Notes: generated by a model not told the origin, from the sequence alone. 64,000 nt of DNA from Citrobacter sp. RHB25-C09 (GCF_013836145.1 NZ_CP057483.1:1798001-1862000), one strand, 5' to 3'. Positions 9,324 to 19,071 are shown, counted from the stretch's first letter. Numbers and translations: made by a program.

Positions 9324-10565
9324 GTGTCTAAGCGTCGTGTAGTTGTGACCGGACTGGGCATGTTGTCTCCTGTCGGCAATACCGTAGAGTCTACCTGGAA
9401 AGCTCTCCTTGCCGGTCAGAGTGGCATCAGCCTGATCGACCATTTCGATACTAGCGCCTATGCAACGAAATTTGCTGGCTTAGTAAAGGATTTTAACTGT
9501 GATGACATCATCTCGCGTAAAGAACAGCGCAAGATGGATGCCTTCATTCAATATGGAATTGTCGCTGGCGTTCAGGCCATGCAGGATTCTGGTCTTGAAA
9601 TTACGGAAGAGAACGCATCCCGTATTGGTGCCGCGATTGGCTCCGGTATTGGTGGTCTTGGACTGATCGAGGAAAACCACACGTCTTTAGTGAACGGTGG
9701 ACCGCGTAAAATCAGCCCGTTCTTCGTTCCGTCGACGATTGTTAACATGGTGGCAGGTCACCTGACCATCATGTACGGCCTGCGTGGGCCAAGCATCTCG
9801 ATCGCGACTGCCTGTACCTCAGGCGTACATAACATCGGCCATGCAGCACGTATCATCGCCTATGGCGATGCAGACGCAATGGTGGCAGGTGGTGCTGAAA
9901 AAGCCAGTACGCCGCTGGGCGTGGGTGGTTTTGGTGCAGCACGTGCGCTGTCTACACGCAACGATAACCCACAAGCGGCCAGCCGTCCGTGGGATAAAGA
10001 GCGTGATGGCTTTGTGCTCGGCGATGGTGCCGGGATGGTCGTACTTGAAGAGTACGAACATGCAAAAGCACGTGGCGCAAAAATCTATGCTGAAGTCGTT
10101 GGCTTCGGAATGAGTAGTGACGCTTATCACATGACGTCACCGCCGGAAAACGGCGCAGGCGCTGCGCTGGCGATGGTCAACGCACTGCGTGATGCGGCGC
10201 TTGAACCTGCTCAGATTGGCTATGTCAATGCCCACGGCACCTCAACGCCGGCCGGTGATAAAGCGGAAACCCAGGCGGTGAAATCCGTCTTTGGTGATGC
10301 GGCAAGCCGCGTGATGGTGAGCTCAACCAAATCCATGACTGGTCACTTGTTAGGCGCTGCTGGCGCGGTAGAGTCAATCTTCTCTATTCTCGCGCTGCGC
10401 GATCAGGCTATTCCGCCAACCATCAACCTGGATAACCCGGATGAAGGTTGTGACCTGGACTTCGTTCCGCACGAAGCGCGCCAGGTGAGTGGGGTGGAGT
10501 ATGCCCTGTGCAACTCCTTCGGCTTCGGTGGCACGAACGGTTCACTGATCTTTAAAAAGATCTAA
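9324..10565 (+). CDS. fabF: 3-oxoacyl-ACP synthase II (KAS II)
   Basis: FabF condenses malonyl-ACP with longer acyl-ACP chains; in E. coli it drives the temperature-dependent conversion of palmitoleate to cis-vaccenate. The 413-residue protein has the catalytic Cys in ATACTSGVHNIG and the two active-site His residues in NAHGTSTPAGD and STKSMTGHLLGAAG. The NSFGFGGTNGSLIFK end is typical. A GTG start at 9324 follows a CTGGAGGACAACC ribosome-binding site. Confidence 0.98.
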   Translation: MSKRRVVVTGLGMLSPVGNTVESTWKALLAGQSGISLIDHFDTSAYATKFAGLVKDFNCDDIISRKEQRKMDAFIQYGIVAGVQAMQDSGLEITEENASRIGAAIGSGIGGLGLIEENHTSLVNGGPRKISPFFVPSTIVNMVAGHLTIMYGLRGPSISIATACTSGVHNIGHAARIIAYGDADAMVAGGAEKASTPLGVGGFGAARALSTRNDNPQAASRPWDKERDGFVLGDGAGMVVLEEYEHAKARGAKIYAEVVGFGMSSDAYHMTSPPENGAGAALAMVNALRDAALEPAQIGYVNAHGTSTPAGDKAETQAVKSVFGDAASRVMVSSTKSMTGHLLGAAGAVESIFSILALRDQAIPPTINLDNPDEGCDLDFVPHEARQVSGVEYALCNSFGFGGTNGSLIFKKI

Positions 10566-10586
10566 CTGACGTTCCGCCTGGTTGTT

Positions 10587-10613
10587 AAAAGGCCCGCTTG
10601 CCGGGCCTTTTTT
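10587..10613 (+). terminator. Terminator after fabF
   Basis: AAAAGGCCCG, loop cttgc, CGGGCCTTTTTT: a strong hairpin with a T run 22 bp after the fabF stop. It marks the end of the fab cluster before pabC. Confidence 0.9.
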
Positions 10614-10683
10614 ATTCCGTTTTCTTCCCTTGTCCTGCACTATTCATCCTGCGACACTATTAAACGGTGAATAAGGAGCCACT

Positions 10684-11493
10684 ATGTTTTTGATTAATGG
10701 CTGTGAACAGGCGTATCTCGACGCGAGCGACCGGGCAATACAGTTCGGTGATGGCTGCTTTACCACGGCCCGTATTGCTGACGGCAGGGTCTGTCTCCTG
10801 GCGGCACATCTTCACCGTTTAAAAGATGCCTGTGACCGGTTGCTGATCCCCTTTGATTTATGGGATGAACTTGAGCAGGAAATGAACCGGCTGGCTCAGG
10901 AGCATCCGCGAGGTGTGCTGAAAGTGATTCTCACTCGTGGCAGCGGTGGGCGCGGATATAGCGCCGCGAATTGCCATGCATCCACCCGAATTCTCTCCGT
11001 TTCTCCCTTACCGGAACACTATGGCCGCTGGCGCGAGCAGGGTATCACTCTGGCATTAAGCCCGGTTCGTCTGGGACGCAACCCGCATCTTGCTGGAATA
11101 AAGCATCTTAATCGTCTTGAGCAGGTTTTGATTCGCGCTCACCTTGAACAGACGGACGCAGACGAGGCGCTGGTTCTTGACAGCGAGGGCTGGGTTACGG
11201 AATGCTGTGCGGCTAATTTGTTCTGGCGAAAAGATAATGTGGTTTATACCCCACATCTCGGTCAGGCCGGAGTGAATGGCATAATGCGACAATTCTGTTT
11301 ACGCCAGTTGGCACAATCGTCTTTTCGGGTTGTCGAAACGCATGCCGGTGAAGAAGAATTGCATCACGCGGACGAAATAGTGGTCTGTAATGCGCTGATG
11401 CCGATTGTGCCTGTGCGAGCTTACGAAGCTCACTCTTTGTCTTCTCGCGCATTGTTTGAATTTTTGGCCCCATTGTGTGAGCAATCGAATTAG
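10684..11493 (+). CDS. pabC: Aminodeoxychorismate lyase
   Basis: PabC is a PLP enzyme of the class IV aminotransferase fold that splits aminodeoxychorismate into p-aminobenzoate and pyruvate for folate synthesis. The 269-residue protein places its PLP lysine at residue 140 (GIKHLNRLEQV). The FGDGCFTTAR motif lies near the start and GWVTECCAANLFW near residue 170. It runs straight into mltG (2-bp gap), so the two are probably translated from one message. Confidence 0.96.
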   Translation: MFLINGCEQAYLDASDRAIQFGDGCFTTARIADGRVCLLAAHLHRLKDACDRLLIPFDLWDELEQEMNRLAQEHPRGVLKVILTRGSGGRGYSAANCHASTRILSVSPLPEHYGRWREQGITLALSPVRLGRNPHLAGIKHLNRLEQVLIRAHLEQTDADEALVLDSEGWVTECCAANLFWRKDNVVYTPHLGQAGVNGIMRQFCLRQLAQSSFRVVETHAGEEELHHADEIVVCNALMPIVPVRAYEAHSLSSRALFEFLAPLCEQSN

Positions 11494-11495
11494 TC

Positions 11496-12518
11496 ATGAA
11501 AAAATTGTTACGCGTTGTCTTTTTATTGTTCGTTGTGCTGGGCATCGCTGCTGGCGTGGGCGTGTGGAAAGTCCGACATCTGGCGGACAGTAAAATTTTG
11601 ATCAAAGAAGAGGCGATTTTTACGCTCAAACCGGGCACCGGCCGTCTGGCATTAGGCACGCAATTGCATAATGATAAGGTCATTAATCGGCCACGGGTTT
11701 TCCAGTGGCTGTTGCGCATTGAACCAGAGCTTTCCCACTTTAAGGCGGGTACCTATCGCTTAACGCCGGGCATGACCGTGCGGGAAATGCTGCAACTGCT
11801 GGAGAGCGGTAAGGAAGCGCAGTTCCCGCTGCGTCTGGTGGAAGGAATGCGCCTGAGCGATTATCTCAAGCAGTTGCGCGATGCACCGTATATCAAACAT
11901 ACGCTTAGCGATGATAGTTACGAAAGCGTTGCCAAAGCGCTCGACCTGAGTGAGTCTGCGTCACTTGAAGGTTGGTTCTGGCCTGATACCTGGATGTATA
12001 CCGCCAATACCACTGACGTCGCTTTGCTTAAACGCGCCAACCAAAAGATGGTCAAAGCGGTTGAGGAGATCTGGAAAGGGCGTGCCGAAGGACTTCCTTA
12101 TAAAGATCAGAATCAATTGGTGACGATGGCCTCTATTATTGAAAAAGAGACGGCGGTGGCGAGCGAACGCGATCGTGTCGCGTCGGTGTTTATCAACCGC
12201 CTGCGCGTGGGCATGCGCCTGCAAACCGATCCTACGGTGATTTACGGCATGGGGGAGCGCTATAATGGCAAGATCTCTCGTGTGGATCTGGAAACGCCAA
12301 CGCCCTATAACACCTACACCATATCGGGGCTGCCACCGGGACCGATTGCCATGCCGGGCGAGGCTTCGCTGAAAGCGGCAGCGCATCCGGCTAAAACGCC
12401 GTACCTCTATTTTGTGGCCGACGGTAAAGGCGGTCATACGTTTAATACAAATCTTGTCGGCCATAACCGATCCGTGCAGGATTATCTGAAAGTGCTTAAG
12501 GAAAAAAATGCGCAGTAA
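11496..12518 (+). CDS. mltG: Endolytic murein transglycosylase
   Basis: MltG cleaves nascent glycan strands near the inner membrane and so sets peptidoglycan chain length. The 340-residue protein has one N-terminal membrane segment (about residues 5-25), a LysM-like region and the YceG catalytic domain. The catalytic Glu218 lies in SIIEKETA, followed by RLQTDPTVIYG. Its last codons overlap tmk by 11 bp, a conserved translational coupling. Confidence 0.96.
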   Translation: MKKLLRVVFLLFVVLGIAAGVGVWKVRHLADSKILIKEEAIFTLKPGTGRLALGTQLHNDKVINRPRVFQWLLRIEPELSHFKAGTYRLTPGMTVREMLQLLESGKEAQFPLRLVEGMRLSDYLKQLRDAPYIKHTLSDDSYESVAKALDLSESASLEGWFWPDTWMYTANTTDVALLKRANQKMVKAVEEIWKGRAEGLPYKDQNQLVTMASIIEKETAVASERDRVASVFINRLRVGMRLQTDPTVIYGMGERYNGKISRVDLETPTPYNTYTISGLPPGPIAMPGEASLKAAAHPAKTPYLYFVADGKGGHTFNTNLVGHNRSVQDYLKVLKEKNAQ

Positions 12519-13149
12519 CTATATTGTCATCGAGGGGCTGGAAGGCGCCGGAAAAACAACCGCGCGCAATGTCGTGGTTGAGACGCTTGAGAGCCTCGGC
12601 ATTCGCGACATGGTGTTTACCCGCGAACCGGGAGGCACACAGCTTGCAGAAAAACTGCGTAGCCTGGTGTTGGATATCCAATCGGTTGGTGATGAAGTCA
12701 TTTCGGTAAAAGCGGAAGTGCTGATGTTCTACGCCGCGCGTGTCCAGTTGGTCGAAACGGTAATCAAACCCGCGCTGGCAAAGGGCAGTTGGGTAATTGG
12801 TGACAGACACGATCTTTCGACCCAGGCGTATCAGGGCGGAGGACGTGGTGTCGATCAACATATGCTGGCGACGCTGCGTGACGCCGTTCTTGGCGATTTC
12901 CGCCCGAATCTGACCCTTTACCTTGATGTCACGCCGGAAGTCGGGCTTAAGCGCGCGCGCGCGCGCGGGGAACTGGATCGTATCGAACAGGAATCCTTTG
13001 ATTTCTTTAATCGCACTCGCGCCCGCTATCTTGAACTGGCGGCACAGGACCCCAGCATCCGCACTATTGATGCGACTCAGCCACTGGACGCCGTTATGAA
13101 CGATATCCGCGCAACGATTACTGCGTGGGTCAGGGAGCAGGACGCATGA
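12508..13149 (+). CDS. tmk: Thymidylate kinase
   Basis: Tmk phosphorylates dTMP to dTDP, an essential step in dTTP supply. The 213-residue protein has the P-loop GLEGAGKTT (residues 10-18), the substrate motif REPGGT and the DRHDLSTQAYQGGGRG region. It overlaps mltG at its start and holB at its end (ATGA), so three genes of this run are coupled. A GC-rich alternating stretch (cgcgcgcgcgcgcg) near 12953 encodes the Arg/Ala-rich lid region. Confidence 0.97.
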   Translation: MRSNYIVIEGLEGAGKTTARNVVVETLESLGIRDMVFTREPGGTQLAEKLRSLVLDIQSVGDEVISVKAEVLMFYAARVQLVETVIKPALAKGSWVIGDRHDLSTQAYQGGGRGVDQHMLATLRDAVLGDFRPNLTLYLDVTPEVGLKRARARGELDRIEQESFDFFNRTRARYLELAAQDPSIRTIDATQPLDAVMNDIRATITAWVREQDA

Positions 13150-14150
13150 AATGGTACCCATGGTTACGACCGGACTTCGAAAAACTGGTAGCGAGCTATC
13201 AGGAGGGAAGGGGTCACCATGCGCTACTGATTCAGGCACTGCCGGAGATGGGCGATGACGCGCTAATTTATGCGCTCTGCCGCTATTTGCTGTGCCAGCA
13301 ACCAGACGGTTCTAAAAGCTGCGGACACTGCCGTGGCTGCCAGTTGATGCAGGCGGGAACCCATCCGGACTACTACTCACTCTTCCCGGAGAAAGGGAAA
13401 AGTATGTTAGGCATTGATGCGGTGCGCGAGGTGAGTGAGAAACTTTATGAGCGCGCGCGTCTCGGCGGGGCGAAGGTCGTCTGGATCCCGAATGCGGCTC
13501 TGCTGACGGAGGCTGCAGCCAATGCTCTGCTCAAAACGCTGGAAGAGCCGCCTGCCGAAACCTGGTTCTTCCTTGCCAGCCAGGAACCTGCGCGTCTGCT
13601 GGCGACGTTGCGCAGTCGATGCCGTTTGCATCATCTTGCTCCACCGTCAGAACAGTACGCGTTGGCCTGGCTTACGCGAGAAGTGACGGCGTCACAAGAG
13701 GCTATGCTCTGCGCGCTGCGCCTGAGTGCCGGTTCGCCAGGGGCGGCGCAGTCGCTACTTGCGTCAGAGAGCTGGGCGCAGCGAGAGGCCTTATGCCAGG
13801 CGCTGTCGACCAGCCTTTCTTCACGGGACTGGTATGCTTTATTAACCGTGCTCAATCACGACCAGGCACCCGTTCGGCTGCACTGGTTGGCAACACTGAT
13901 GGTGGATGCGCTTAAGCATCAGCACGGCGCAACGCACCAGACGAATGTCGATGCCGGACCGATTGTTGCAACGATCGCGAATCAGCTTTCATCGGCCTGT
14001 ATCCAGGCGATATTGCGTGATATCTGCCAGTGCCGTGAACAAATACTGAATGTGACCGGCCTCAATCGCGAGCTGGTTTTAACCGATCTGCTTCTTCAAA
14101 TTGAGCATTACCTGCAACCAGGCACCGTATTGCCTGTTCCCCATCTTTAA
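13146..14150 (+). CDS. holB: DNA polymerase III delta-prime subunit
   Basis: HolB is the delta-prime subunit of the clamp loader that opens and loads the beta sliding clamp. The 334-residue protein has the zinc-binding cysteines at 50, 59, 62 and 65 (SCGHCRGC). The degenerate AAA+ core ends in the sensor motif TLRSRCRL. I chose ATG 13146 (MKWYPWLRPDFEKL), overlapping the tmk stop by 4 bp, over an in-frame upstream start inside tmk. The C-terminal third differs most from E. coli, as is usual for this protein. Confidence 0.95.
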   Translation: MKWYPWLRPDFEKLVASYQEGRGHHALLIQALPEMGDDALIYALCRYLLCQQPDGSKSCGHCRGCQLMQAGTHPDYYSLFPEKGKSMLGIDAVREVSEKLYERARLGGAKVVWIPNAALLTEAAANALLKTLEEPPAETWFFLASQEPARLLATLRSRCRLHHLAPPSEQYALAWLTREVTASQEAMLCALRLSAGSPGAAQSLLASESWAQREALCQALSTSLSSRDWYALLTVLNHDQAPVRLHWLATLMVDALKHQHGATHQTNVDAGPIVATIANQLSSACIQAILRDICQCREQILNVTGLNRELVLTDLLLQIEHYLQPGTVLPVPHL

Positions 14151-14160
14151 GAGAGACATT

Positions 14161-14958
14161 ATGTTTTTAGTCGACTCGCACTGCCATCTTGATGGCCTGG
14201 ATTATCAATCTCTGCATAAGGACGTGGATGATGTGCTGGCAAAAGCCGCCGCACGGGACGTGAAATTTTGCCTGGCGGTAGCGACCACGCTACCAGGCTA
14301 TCGCGAAATGCGCACCCTGGTGGGCCAGCGCGATAACGTGGTTTTTTCCTGCGGCGTCCACCCGTTAAATCAGGATGAGCCTTATGATGTGGAAGAGCTG
14401 CGTCGTCTGGCCGCTGACGAAGGCGTGGTGGCTATGGGAGAAACGGGGCTGGACTATTTTTACACGCCGGAAACGAAAACGCGTCAACAGGAATCGTTTA
14501 TTCACCACATACAGATAGGCCGCGAGCTCAATAAGCCGGTTATCGTGCATACCCGTGATGCCCGCGCAGACACCCTGGCAATTCTTCGCCAGGAAAACGT
14601 GACGGATTGTGGCGGCGTACTACACTGTTTTACAGAGGACAGAGAAACGGCAGGAAAGCTGCTGGATTTAGGGTTTTATATCTCCTTTTCCGGAATTGTG
14701 ACCTTCCGTAATGCAGAACAACTGCGCGATGCCGCACGTTATGTTCCTTTGGACCGTCTGCTGGTTGAGACAGATTCTCCTTATCTTGCACCGGTACCGC
14801 ACCGTGGCAAAGAGAACCAGCCTGCGATGGTCCGTGACGTTGCGGAATATATGGCTGTATTGAAAGGTGTTGCCGTTGAAGAACTGGCGCAGATCACCAC
14901 CGATAACTTCGCCAGCCTGTTCCATATCGACGCTTCCCGCCTGCAATCAGCCTGGTAA
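14161..14958 (+). CDS. ycfH: TatD-family metal-dependent hydrolase YcfH
   Basis: YcfH belongs to the TatD deoxyribonuclease superfamily. The 265-residue TIM-barrel protein has the metal-binding HCHLD motif at the start, GETGLDYFY, and ETDSPYLAP near the C-terminus. The start at ATG 14161 (MFLVDSHCHLDGL) follows an AAGAGAGACATT ribosome-binding site and gives the E. coli length. It is the last gene of the pabC-holB run. Its exact substrate is not known to me; a DNase or D-aminoacyl role is inferred from the family. Confidence 0.95.
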   Translation: MFLVDSHCHLDGLDYQSLHKDVDDVLAKAAARDVKFCLAVATTLPGYREMRTLVGQRDNVVFSCGVHPLNQDEPYDVEELRRLAADEGVVAMGETGLDYFYTPETKTRQQESFIHHIQIGRELNKPVIVHTRDARADTLAILRQENVTDCGGVLHCFTEDRETAGKLLDLGFYISFSGIVTFRNAEQLRDAARYVPLDRLLVETDSPYLAPVPHRGKENQPAMVRDVAEYMAVLKGVAVEELAQITTDNFASLFHIDASRLQSAW

Positions 14959-15100
14959 TCGAGTTTTTTTAAAGCTCGTAATTAATAATCAAAACGAGTA
15001 AAGTTCACCGCCACAAAGTGGGCGGTGAATGACCAATTTGACATATTCGGCAACGATTTCTGTCAAATTGTACAACTTGTTGAATGACCAAAAGTTGAAA

Positions 15101-15116
15101 CGTGATAGCCGTCAAA
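15101..15116 (+). promoter_or_regulatory. CRP site of the ptsG promoter
   Basis: CGTGA-TAGCCG-TCAAA fits the CRP consensus TGTGA-N6-TCACA with substitutions. It lies about 135-150 bp upstream of the ptsG start, matching the main CRP site known upstream of E. coli ptsG. CRP-cAMP activates ptsG there. Confidence 0.65.
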
Positions 15117-15130
15117 TAAAAGTTTTCTGA

Positions 15131-15157
15131 ATTATTTTACTCTGTGTAATAAATAAA
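15131..15157 (+). promoter_or_regulatory. Mlc (DgsA) operator of ptsG
   Basis: An AT-rich imperfect palindrome centred on TTTTACTCTGTGTAATAAA matches the Mlc operator known at E. coli ptsG. Mlc represses ptsG until glucose transport draws it to the membrane-bound EIICB. It lies just downstream of the CRP site. Confidence 0.65.
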
Positions 15158-15230
15158 GGGTACTTAGATACCCTGTTCACGGCGCGGTCCTCCCCCCGAG
15201 CCCATGCGTGTAAGCGTAAAAAGCACAAAT

Positions 15231-15253
15231 ACTCAGGAGCACTCTCAATTATG
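15231..15253 (+). promoter_or_regulatory. SgrS small-RNA target over the ptsG ribosome-binding site
   Basis: The segment ACTCAGGAGCACTCTC followed by AATTATG is unchanged from the E. coli ptsG leader as I recall it. There SgrS with Hfq pairs over the Shine-Dalgarno during glucose-phosphate stress. Conservation suggests the same control here; the sgrS gene itself is not in the window. Confidence 0.6.
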
Positions 15254-16684
15254 TTTAAGAATGCATTTGCTAACCTGCAAAAGGTCGGTAAATCGCTGAT
15301 GCTGCCAGTATCCGTACTGCCTATCGCAGGTATCCTGCTTGGCGTCGGTTCTGCTAACTTCAGCTGGCTGCCAGCCGTAGTTTCTCATGTCATGGCAGAA
15401 GCAGGCGGTTCTGTTTTTGCCAACATGCCTCTGATCTTCGCGATCGGTGTTGCTCTGGGCTTCACCAATAACGACGGCGTATCGGCGCTGGCCGCCGTAG
15501 TGGCTTACGGTATCATGGTTAAAACCATGGCTGTGGTTGCTCCGTTGGTTCTGCACTTACCGGCTGAAGAGATTGCTGCGAAACACCTGGCGGATACCGG
15601 GGTTCTCGGCGGTATCATCTCGGGTGCGATTGCCGCGTACATGTTCAACCGCTTCTATCGTATCAAGCTGCCTGAGTATCTGGGCTTCTTTGCGGGCAAG
15701 CGTTTTGTTCCGATTATCTCTGGCCTGGCGGCTATCTTTACCGGTGTGGTTCTGTCCTTCGTATGGCCACCTATTGGTACTGCTATCCAGACCTTCTCTC
15801 AGTGGGCTGCTTATCAGAACCCGGTTGTAGCGTTCGGTATCTACGGCTTCATTGAACGCTGCCTGGTGCCGTTTGGTCTGCACCACATCTGGAACGTTCC
15901 TTTCCAGATGCAGATTGGTGAATACACCAACGCAGCAGGTCAGGTGTTCCACGGTGACATTCCGCGTTATATGGCGGGCGACCCGACTGCGGGTATGCTG
16001 TCTGGCGGCTTCCTGTTCAAAATGTACGGTCTGCCGGCTGCTGCAATTGCAATTTGGCACTCTGCTAAACCAGAGAACCGTGCAAAAGTGGGCGGTATCA
16101 TGATCTCCGCAGCGTTGACCTCGTTCCTGACCGGTATCACCGAGCCGATCGAGTTCTCCTTCATGTTTGTTGCGCCGATCCTGTACATTATTCACGCAAT
16201 TCTGGCAGGTCTGGCATTCCCGATCTGTATCCTGCTGGGTATGCGTGACGGTACGTCATTCTCCCACGGTCTGATCGACTTTATCGTTCTGTCTGGTAAC
16301 AGCAGCAAATTGTGGCTGTTCCCAATTGTCGGTGCGGGTTACGCGATCGTTTACTACACCATCTTCCGCGTGCTGATTAAAGCGCTGGATCTGAAGACTC
16401 CGGGTCGTGAAGATGCAACGGATGACGCAAAAGCTGGCGAAACCAGCGAAATGGCTCCGGCCCTGGTTGCGGCATTCGGTGGTAAAGAAAACATCACTAA
16501 CCTCGACGCATGTATTACTCGTCTGCGTGTCAGCGTTGCTGACGTTGCGAAAGTGGATCAGGCTGGCCTGAAGAAACTGGGTGCGGCAGGCGTAGTTGTT
16601 GCAGGCTCTGGTGTTCAGGCAATTTTCGGTACTAAATCCGATAACCTGAAAACCGAGATGGATGAGTACATCCGCAGCAACTAA
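15251..16684 (+). CDS. ptsG: PTS glucose transporter subunit EIICB
   Basis: PtsG is the main glucose permease, phosphorylating glucose as it enters. The 477-residue protein has the membrane EIIC domain (about residues 1-390, many hydrophobic segments, GITEPIEFSFMF motif) and a short linker. The C-terminal EIIB domain carries the phosphorylated Cys421 in NLDACITRLRVSV. Length equals E. coli PtsG. It stands alone with CRP, Mlc and SgrS signals upstream and a strong terminator downstream. Confidence 0.98.
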   Translation: MFKNAFANLQKVGKSLMLPVSVLPIAGILLGVGSANFSWLPAVVSHVMAEAGGSVFANMPLIFAIGVALGFTNNDGVSALAAVVAYGIMVKTMAVVAPLVLHLPAEEIAAKHLADTGVLGGIISGAIAAYMFNRFYRIKLPEYLGFFAGKRFVPIISGLAAIFTGVVLSFVWPPIGTAIQTFSQWAAYQNPVVAFGIYGFIERCLVPFGLHHIWNVPFQMQIGEYTNAAGQVFHGDIPRYMAGDPTAGMLSGGFLFKMYGLPAAAIAIWHSAKPENRAKVGGIMISAALTSFLTGITEPIEFSFMFVAPILYIIHAILAGLAFPICILLGMRDGTSFSHGLIDFIVLSGNSSKLWLFPIVGAGYAIVYYTIFRVLIKALDLKTPGREDATDDAKAGETSEMAPALVAAFGGKENITNLDACITRLRVSVADVAKVDQAGLKKLGAAGVVVAGSGVQAIFGTKSDNLKTEMDEYIRSN

Positions 16685-16706
16685 GCAGTAGATGTTGGGG
16701 AGAATT

Positions 16707-16734
16707 AAGGCAGCCGAATGGCTGCCTTTTTTAT
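16707..16734 (+). terminator. Terminator after ptsG
   Basis: AAGGCAGCC, loop gaat, GGCTGCCTTTTTT: a hairpin plus T run starting 23 bp after the ptsG stop. Confidence 0.9.
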
Positions 16735-16765
16735 TGATTGGGATGCCCGATGCCGGACACCGTCA

Positions 16766-18952
16766 TCAGAACTGATAACTTGCTGTGATGCTCACGTTCC
16801 GCGGCTCGCCATAAACGATTGAGCCTTCGACATTGGTATCGTAGGTCTTGTCGAACAGATTATTAATGTTGCCCTGGACGGCGAAGTTTTTAGTCACTTG
16901 ATAGCGTGTGAACAAATCAACCAGCGCATAGCTGCCCTGTTCGGCGCGGAAGGTGCCATACGGCGTAACGGTATCGCTGTAAACGCGATTCTGCCAGTTA
17001 ACGCCACCACCGACGGTCAGGTCTGGCAATGCTGGCAAGCGGTAGCGGGTGAACAGTTTGACTGTGGTGCGCGGGAGATAAGGATTCACCGCATTCCCTT
17101 CGTTGTCCTCTGCCAGATAGCGCGTCGCGCCAAAGGTCATTTGCCAGTTGTCCGTAATCGCGCCGTTGAGTTCAAATTCCACCCCTTTGCTGACGGTACC
17201 ATCCACGGCTTTATAGGCTATGTCACCGTTACTGCCCGCGATAGGGACACCCGTAGACTGAGCAACGTTATCCTGTTCGATGCGGAACACAGAAAGGGTG
17301 GTCGTCAGTCGGCTGTTCATCCAGTCTGACTTCAACCCCAATTCATAATTATTACCTGTGACGGGCGAGAGATACTTCCCGGCGCTATCGCGGTTGTTCT
17401 GCGGCTGGAAGATGGAGGTATAACTGGCGTAAGTCGACCAGTTTTCATCAATGTCGTAAACCAGTCCGGCATACGGCGTGGTGTGATTCTTCTCCATACT
17501 GTAAGTCAATGTATCTACACGCCAGTTCGTATAACGGGCACCCAAAATCAGGTGCAAGGGATCGGCCAACGAGATACGGGTTGCGGCATACAGCGATTTC
17601 ATGTGTGTGGTATCGTCCTGAGCCAGCGATTGTGGTGCCCAGTCAGTTTCCGGGAAGTTGCCGCCAAAGTAGTCGAAACGGGCCGTTTCATCCGGTTGCA
17701 CGTTCGCCCATGAGCTGAAGTAGCGGTTGTTTTGCTTACTGTAACTGCCGCCGAACATCAGGTTATGTTGGCGACCAAACAGGTCATAGCCGCCGTCGGC
17801 AAAGAGATCCACGGCATCAATCTTACGCTTGCCGCTGTTCCAGCCTGTACCCCCGACAGGCGGATAACTTTCGCCATAGGGACTGACCAGCGCACCCGTG
17901 TCCTTATTAACCAGCGCATCGATATACATCATCTTGCTGTCAAACTCGACCTCTGAGTGGGTTGCGTTCAGTGTTACCTGCCAGGTATCGGCAAAACGCT
18001 GGTTAAGTGTGACAAAGACTTTGTTGATCTCTTTATCGTTGTACGCCCAGTCCGGCGCAGCGCTGCTGGCACGGTCGTAGCTGTTTTTGCTACCGTCAGT
18101 GTTCCAGCGCGGCAGACCACCCCACGTAGGGCTATTGATATCAATCTGCTGATACTCGTAACCGGCAGAAAGACGGGTAGTTTCGCCGAGATCGGCGTCT
18201 ACAATGCCAGAAAAGAATGTTTTTTCACTATTGTAGCGATCCAGCCATGAATCGTTATTTTGATAACCCGCTACAATGCGTGCGCGGACGTTGCCGTCTG
18301 CGGTGAGCGGGCTTTGCATATCCATTACGTAACGCTGTTTATTCCAGCTGCCATACTCTGCTGACACATCGCCGGTGAATTCGCGTGCAGTGGCGTGTTT
18401 GCGGATCATATTTATGGATGCCGACGGGTTGCCAGTACCGGTCATCAGACCGTTTGCGCCCCGAACCACTTCCACGCGTTCAAACAGGGCAGTGTCTGAA
18501 AGGGCATCACCCAGATTCCAGCGTGATTCAAAATAGGTCGGAATGCCGTCGACCATATAGTTATCAATCTGAAAACCGCGAGAGTAATAGCTGGTACGGT
18601 CAGAGTCAGCCTGGCTTTTGCTGATCCCCAACGTGTTGTCCATCACGTCACCCAGCGTTTGCAGGGTCTGGTCGTTCATGCGCTGCTCGCTGATGATACT
18701 CACGGATTGTGGAATATCGCGCTGGGCCATCGCCATTTTAGTCCCGGCAGTGGTGGTTTTGATGCTGTAATCCTGCTTGTCACTTTCCGCTGAGTCGGCT
18801 TGTACAGACCCCTCAACAATGACAGTTTCTTCAGTAGGTACTGCAGCAAATGTTAAGGAAGGCAGCAATGCCATTGCGATACTTACGGCCAGCAATGACG
18901 GAATGGGGGCAGGATAACGCTGTTCGTCCCTGTTGTGTGTGTTGAAAGACAT
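16766..18952 (-). CDS. fhuE: TonB-dependent ferric coprogen/rhodotorulic acid receptor
   Basis: FhuE is the outer membrane receptor for fungal hydroxamate siderophores (coprogen, ferrioxamine B, rhodotorulic acid). The 728-residue precursor has a signal peptide ending near residue 36, a TonB-box-like ETVIVEG, a plug domain (about 60-170) and a 22-strand barrel. The terminal Phe of TASYQF is the usual sorting signal. It lies between ptsG and hinT as in E. coli. Iron control through Fur is expected, but I could not find a convincing Fur box. Confidence 0.94.
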   Translation of the reverse strand: MSFNTHNRDEQRYPAPIPSLLAVSIAMALLPSLTFAAVPTEETVIVEGSVQADSAESDKQDYSIKTTTAGTKMAMAQRDIPQSVSIISEQRMNDQTLQTLGDVMDNTLGISKSQADSDRTSYYSRGFQIDNYMVDGIPTYFESRWNLGDALSDTALFERVEVVRGANGLMTGTGNPSASINMIRKHATAREFTGDVSAEYGSWNKQRYVMDMQSPLTADGNVRARIVAGYQNNDSWLDRYNSEKTFFSGIVDADLGETTRLSAGYEYQQIDINSPTWGGLPRWNTDGSKNSYDRASSAAPDWAYNDKEINKVFVTLNQRFADTWQVTLNATHSEVEFDSKMMYIDALVNKDTGALVSPYGESYPPVGGTGWNSGKRKIDAVDLFADGGYDLFGRQHNLMFGGSYSKQNNRYFSSWANVQPDETARFDYFGGNFPETDWAPQSLAQDDTTHMKSLYAATRISLADPLHLILGARYTNWRVDTLTYSMEKNHTTPYAGLVYDIDENWSTYASYTSIFQPQNNRDSAGKYLSPVTGNNYELGLKSDWMNSRLTTTLSVFRIEQDNVAQSTGVPIAGSNGDIAYKAVDGTVSKGVEFELNGAITDNWQMTFGATRYLAEDNEGNAVNPYLPRTTVKLFTRYRLPALPDLTVGGGVNWQNRVYSDTVTPYGTFRAEQGSYALVDLFTRYQVTKNFAVQGNINNLFDKTYDTNVEGSIVYGEPRNVSITASYQF

Positions 18953-19052
18953 GAGAAAGCCCTTAATAGTTGAAGAATTATGCGTTCACGCCGGTAATGA
19001 AATAGCGATGAACCTTTTTATTTTCTGGCCAACAAACGCGCATATAAATGCA

Positions 19053-19071
19053 AATGCGAAATATACGCATT
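19053..19071. promoter_or_regulatory. Palindrome in the fhuE-hinT divergent gap
   Basis: AATGCG-N7-CGCATT lies about 100 bp upstream of fhuE within a 351-bp divergent gap that holds no gene. It is in the right place for an operator, but it does not match the Fur consensus well, so its regulator is unknown to me. The hinT promoter should also lie in this gap. Confidence 0.3.

Noticed and set aside
19053..19071. Fur box for fhuE
   Set aside because: The palindrome AATGCG-N7-CGCATT fits the Fur consensus poorly, so it is reported only as an unassigned palindrome.
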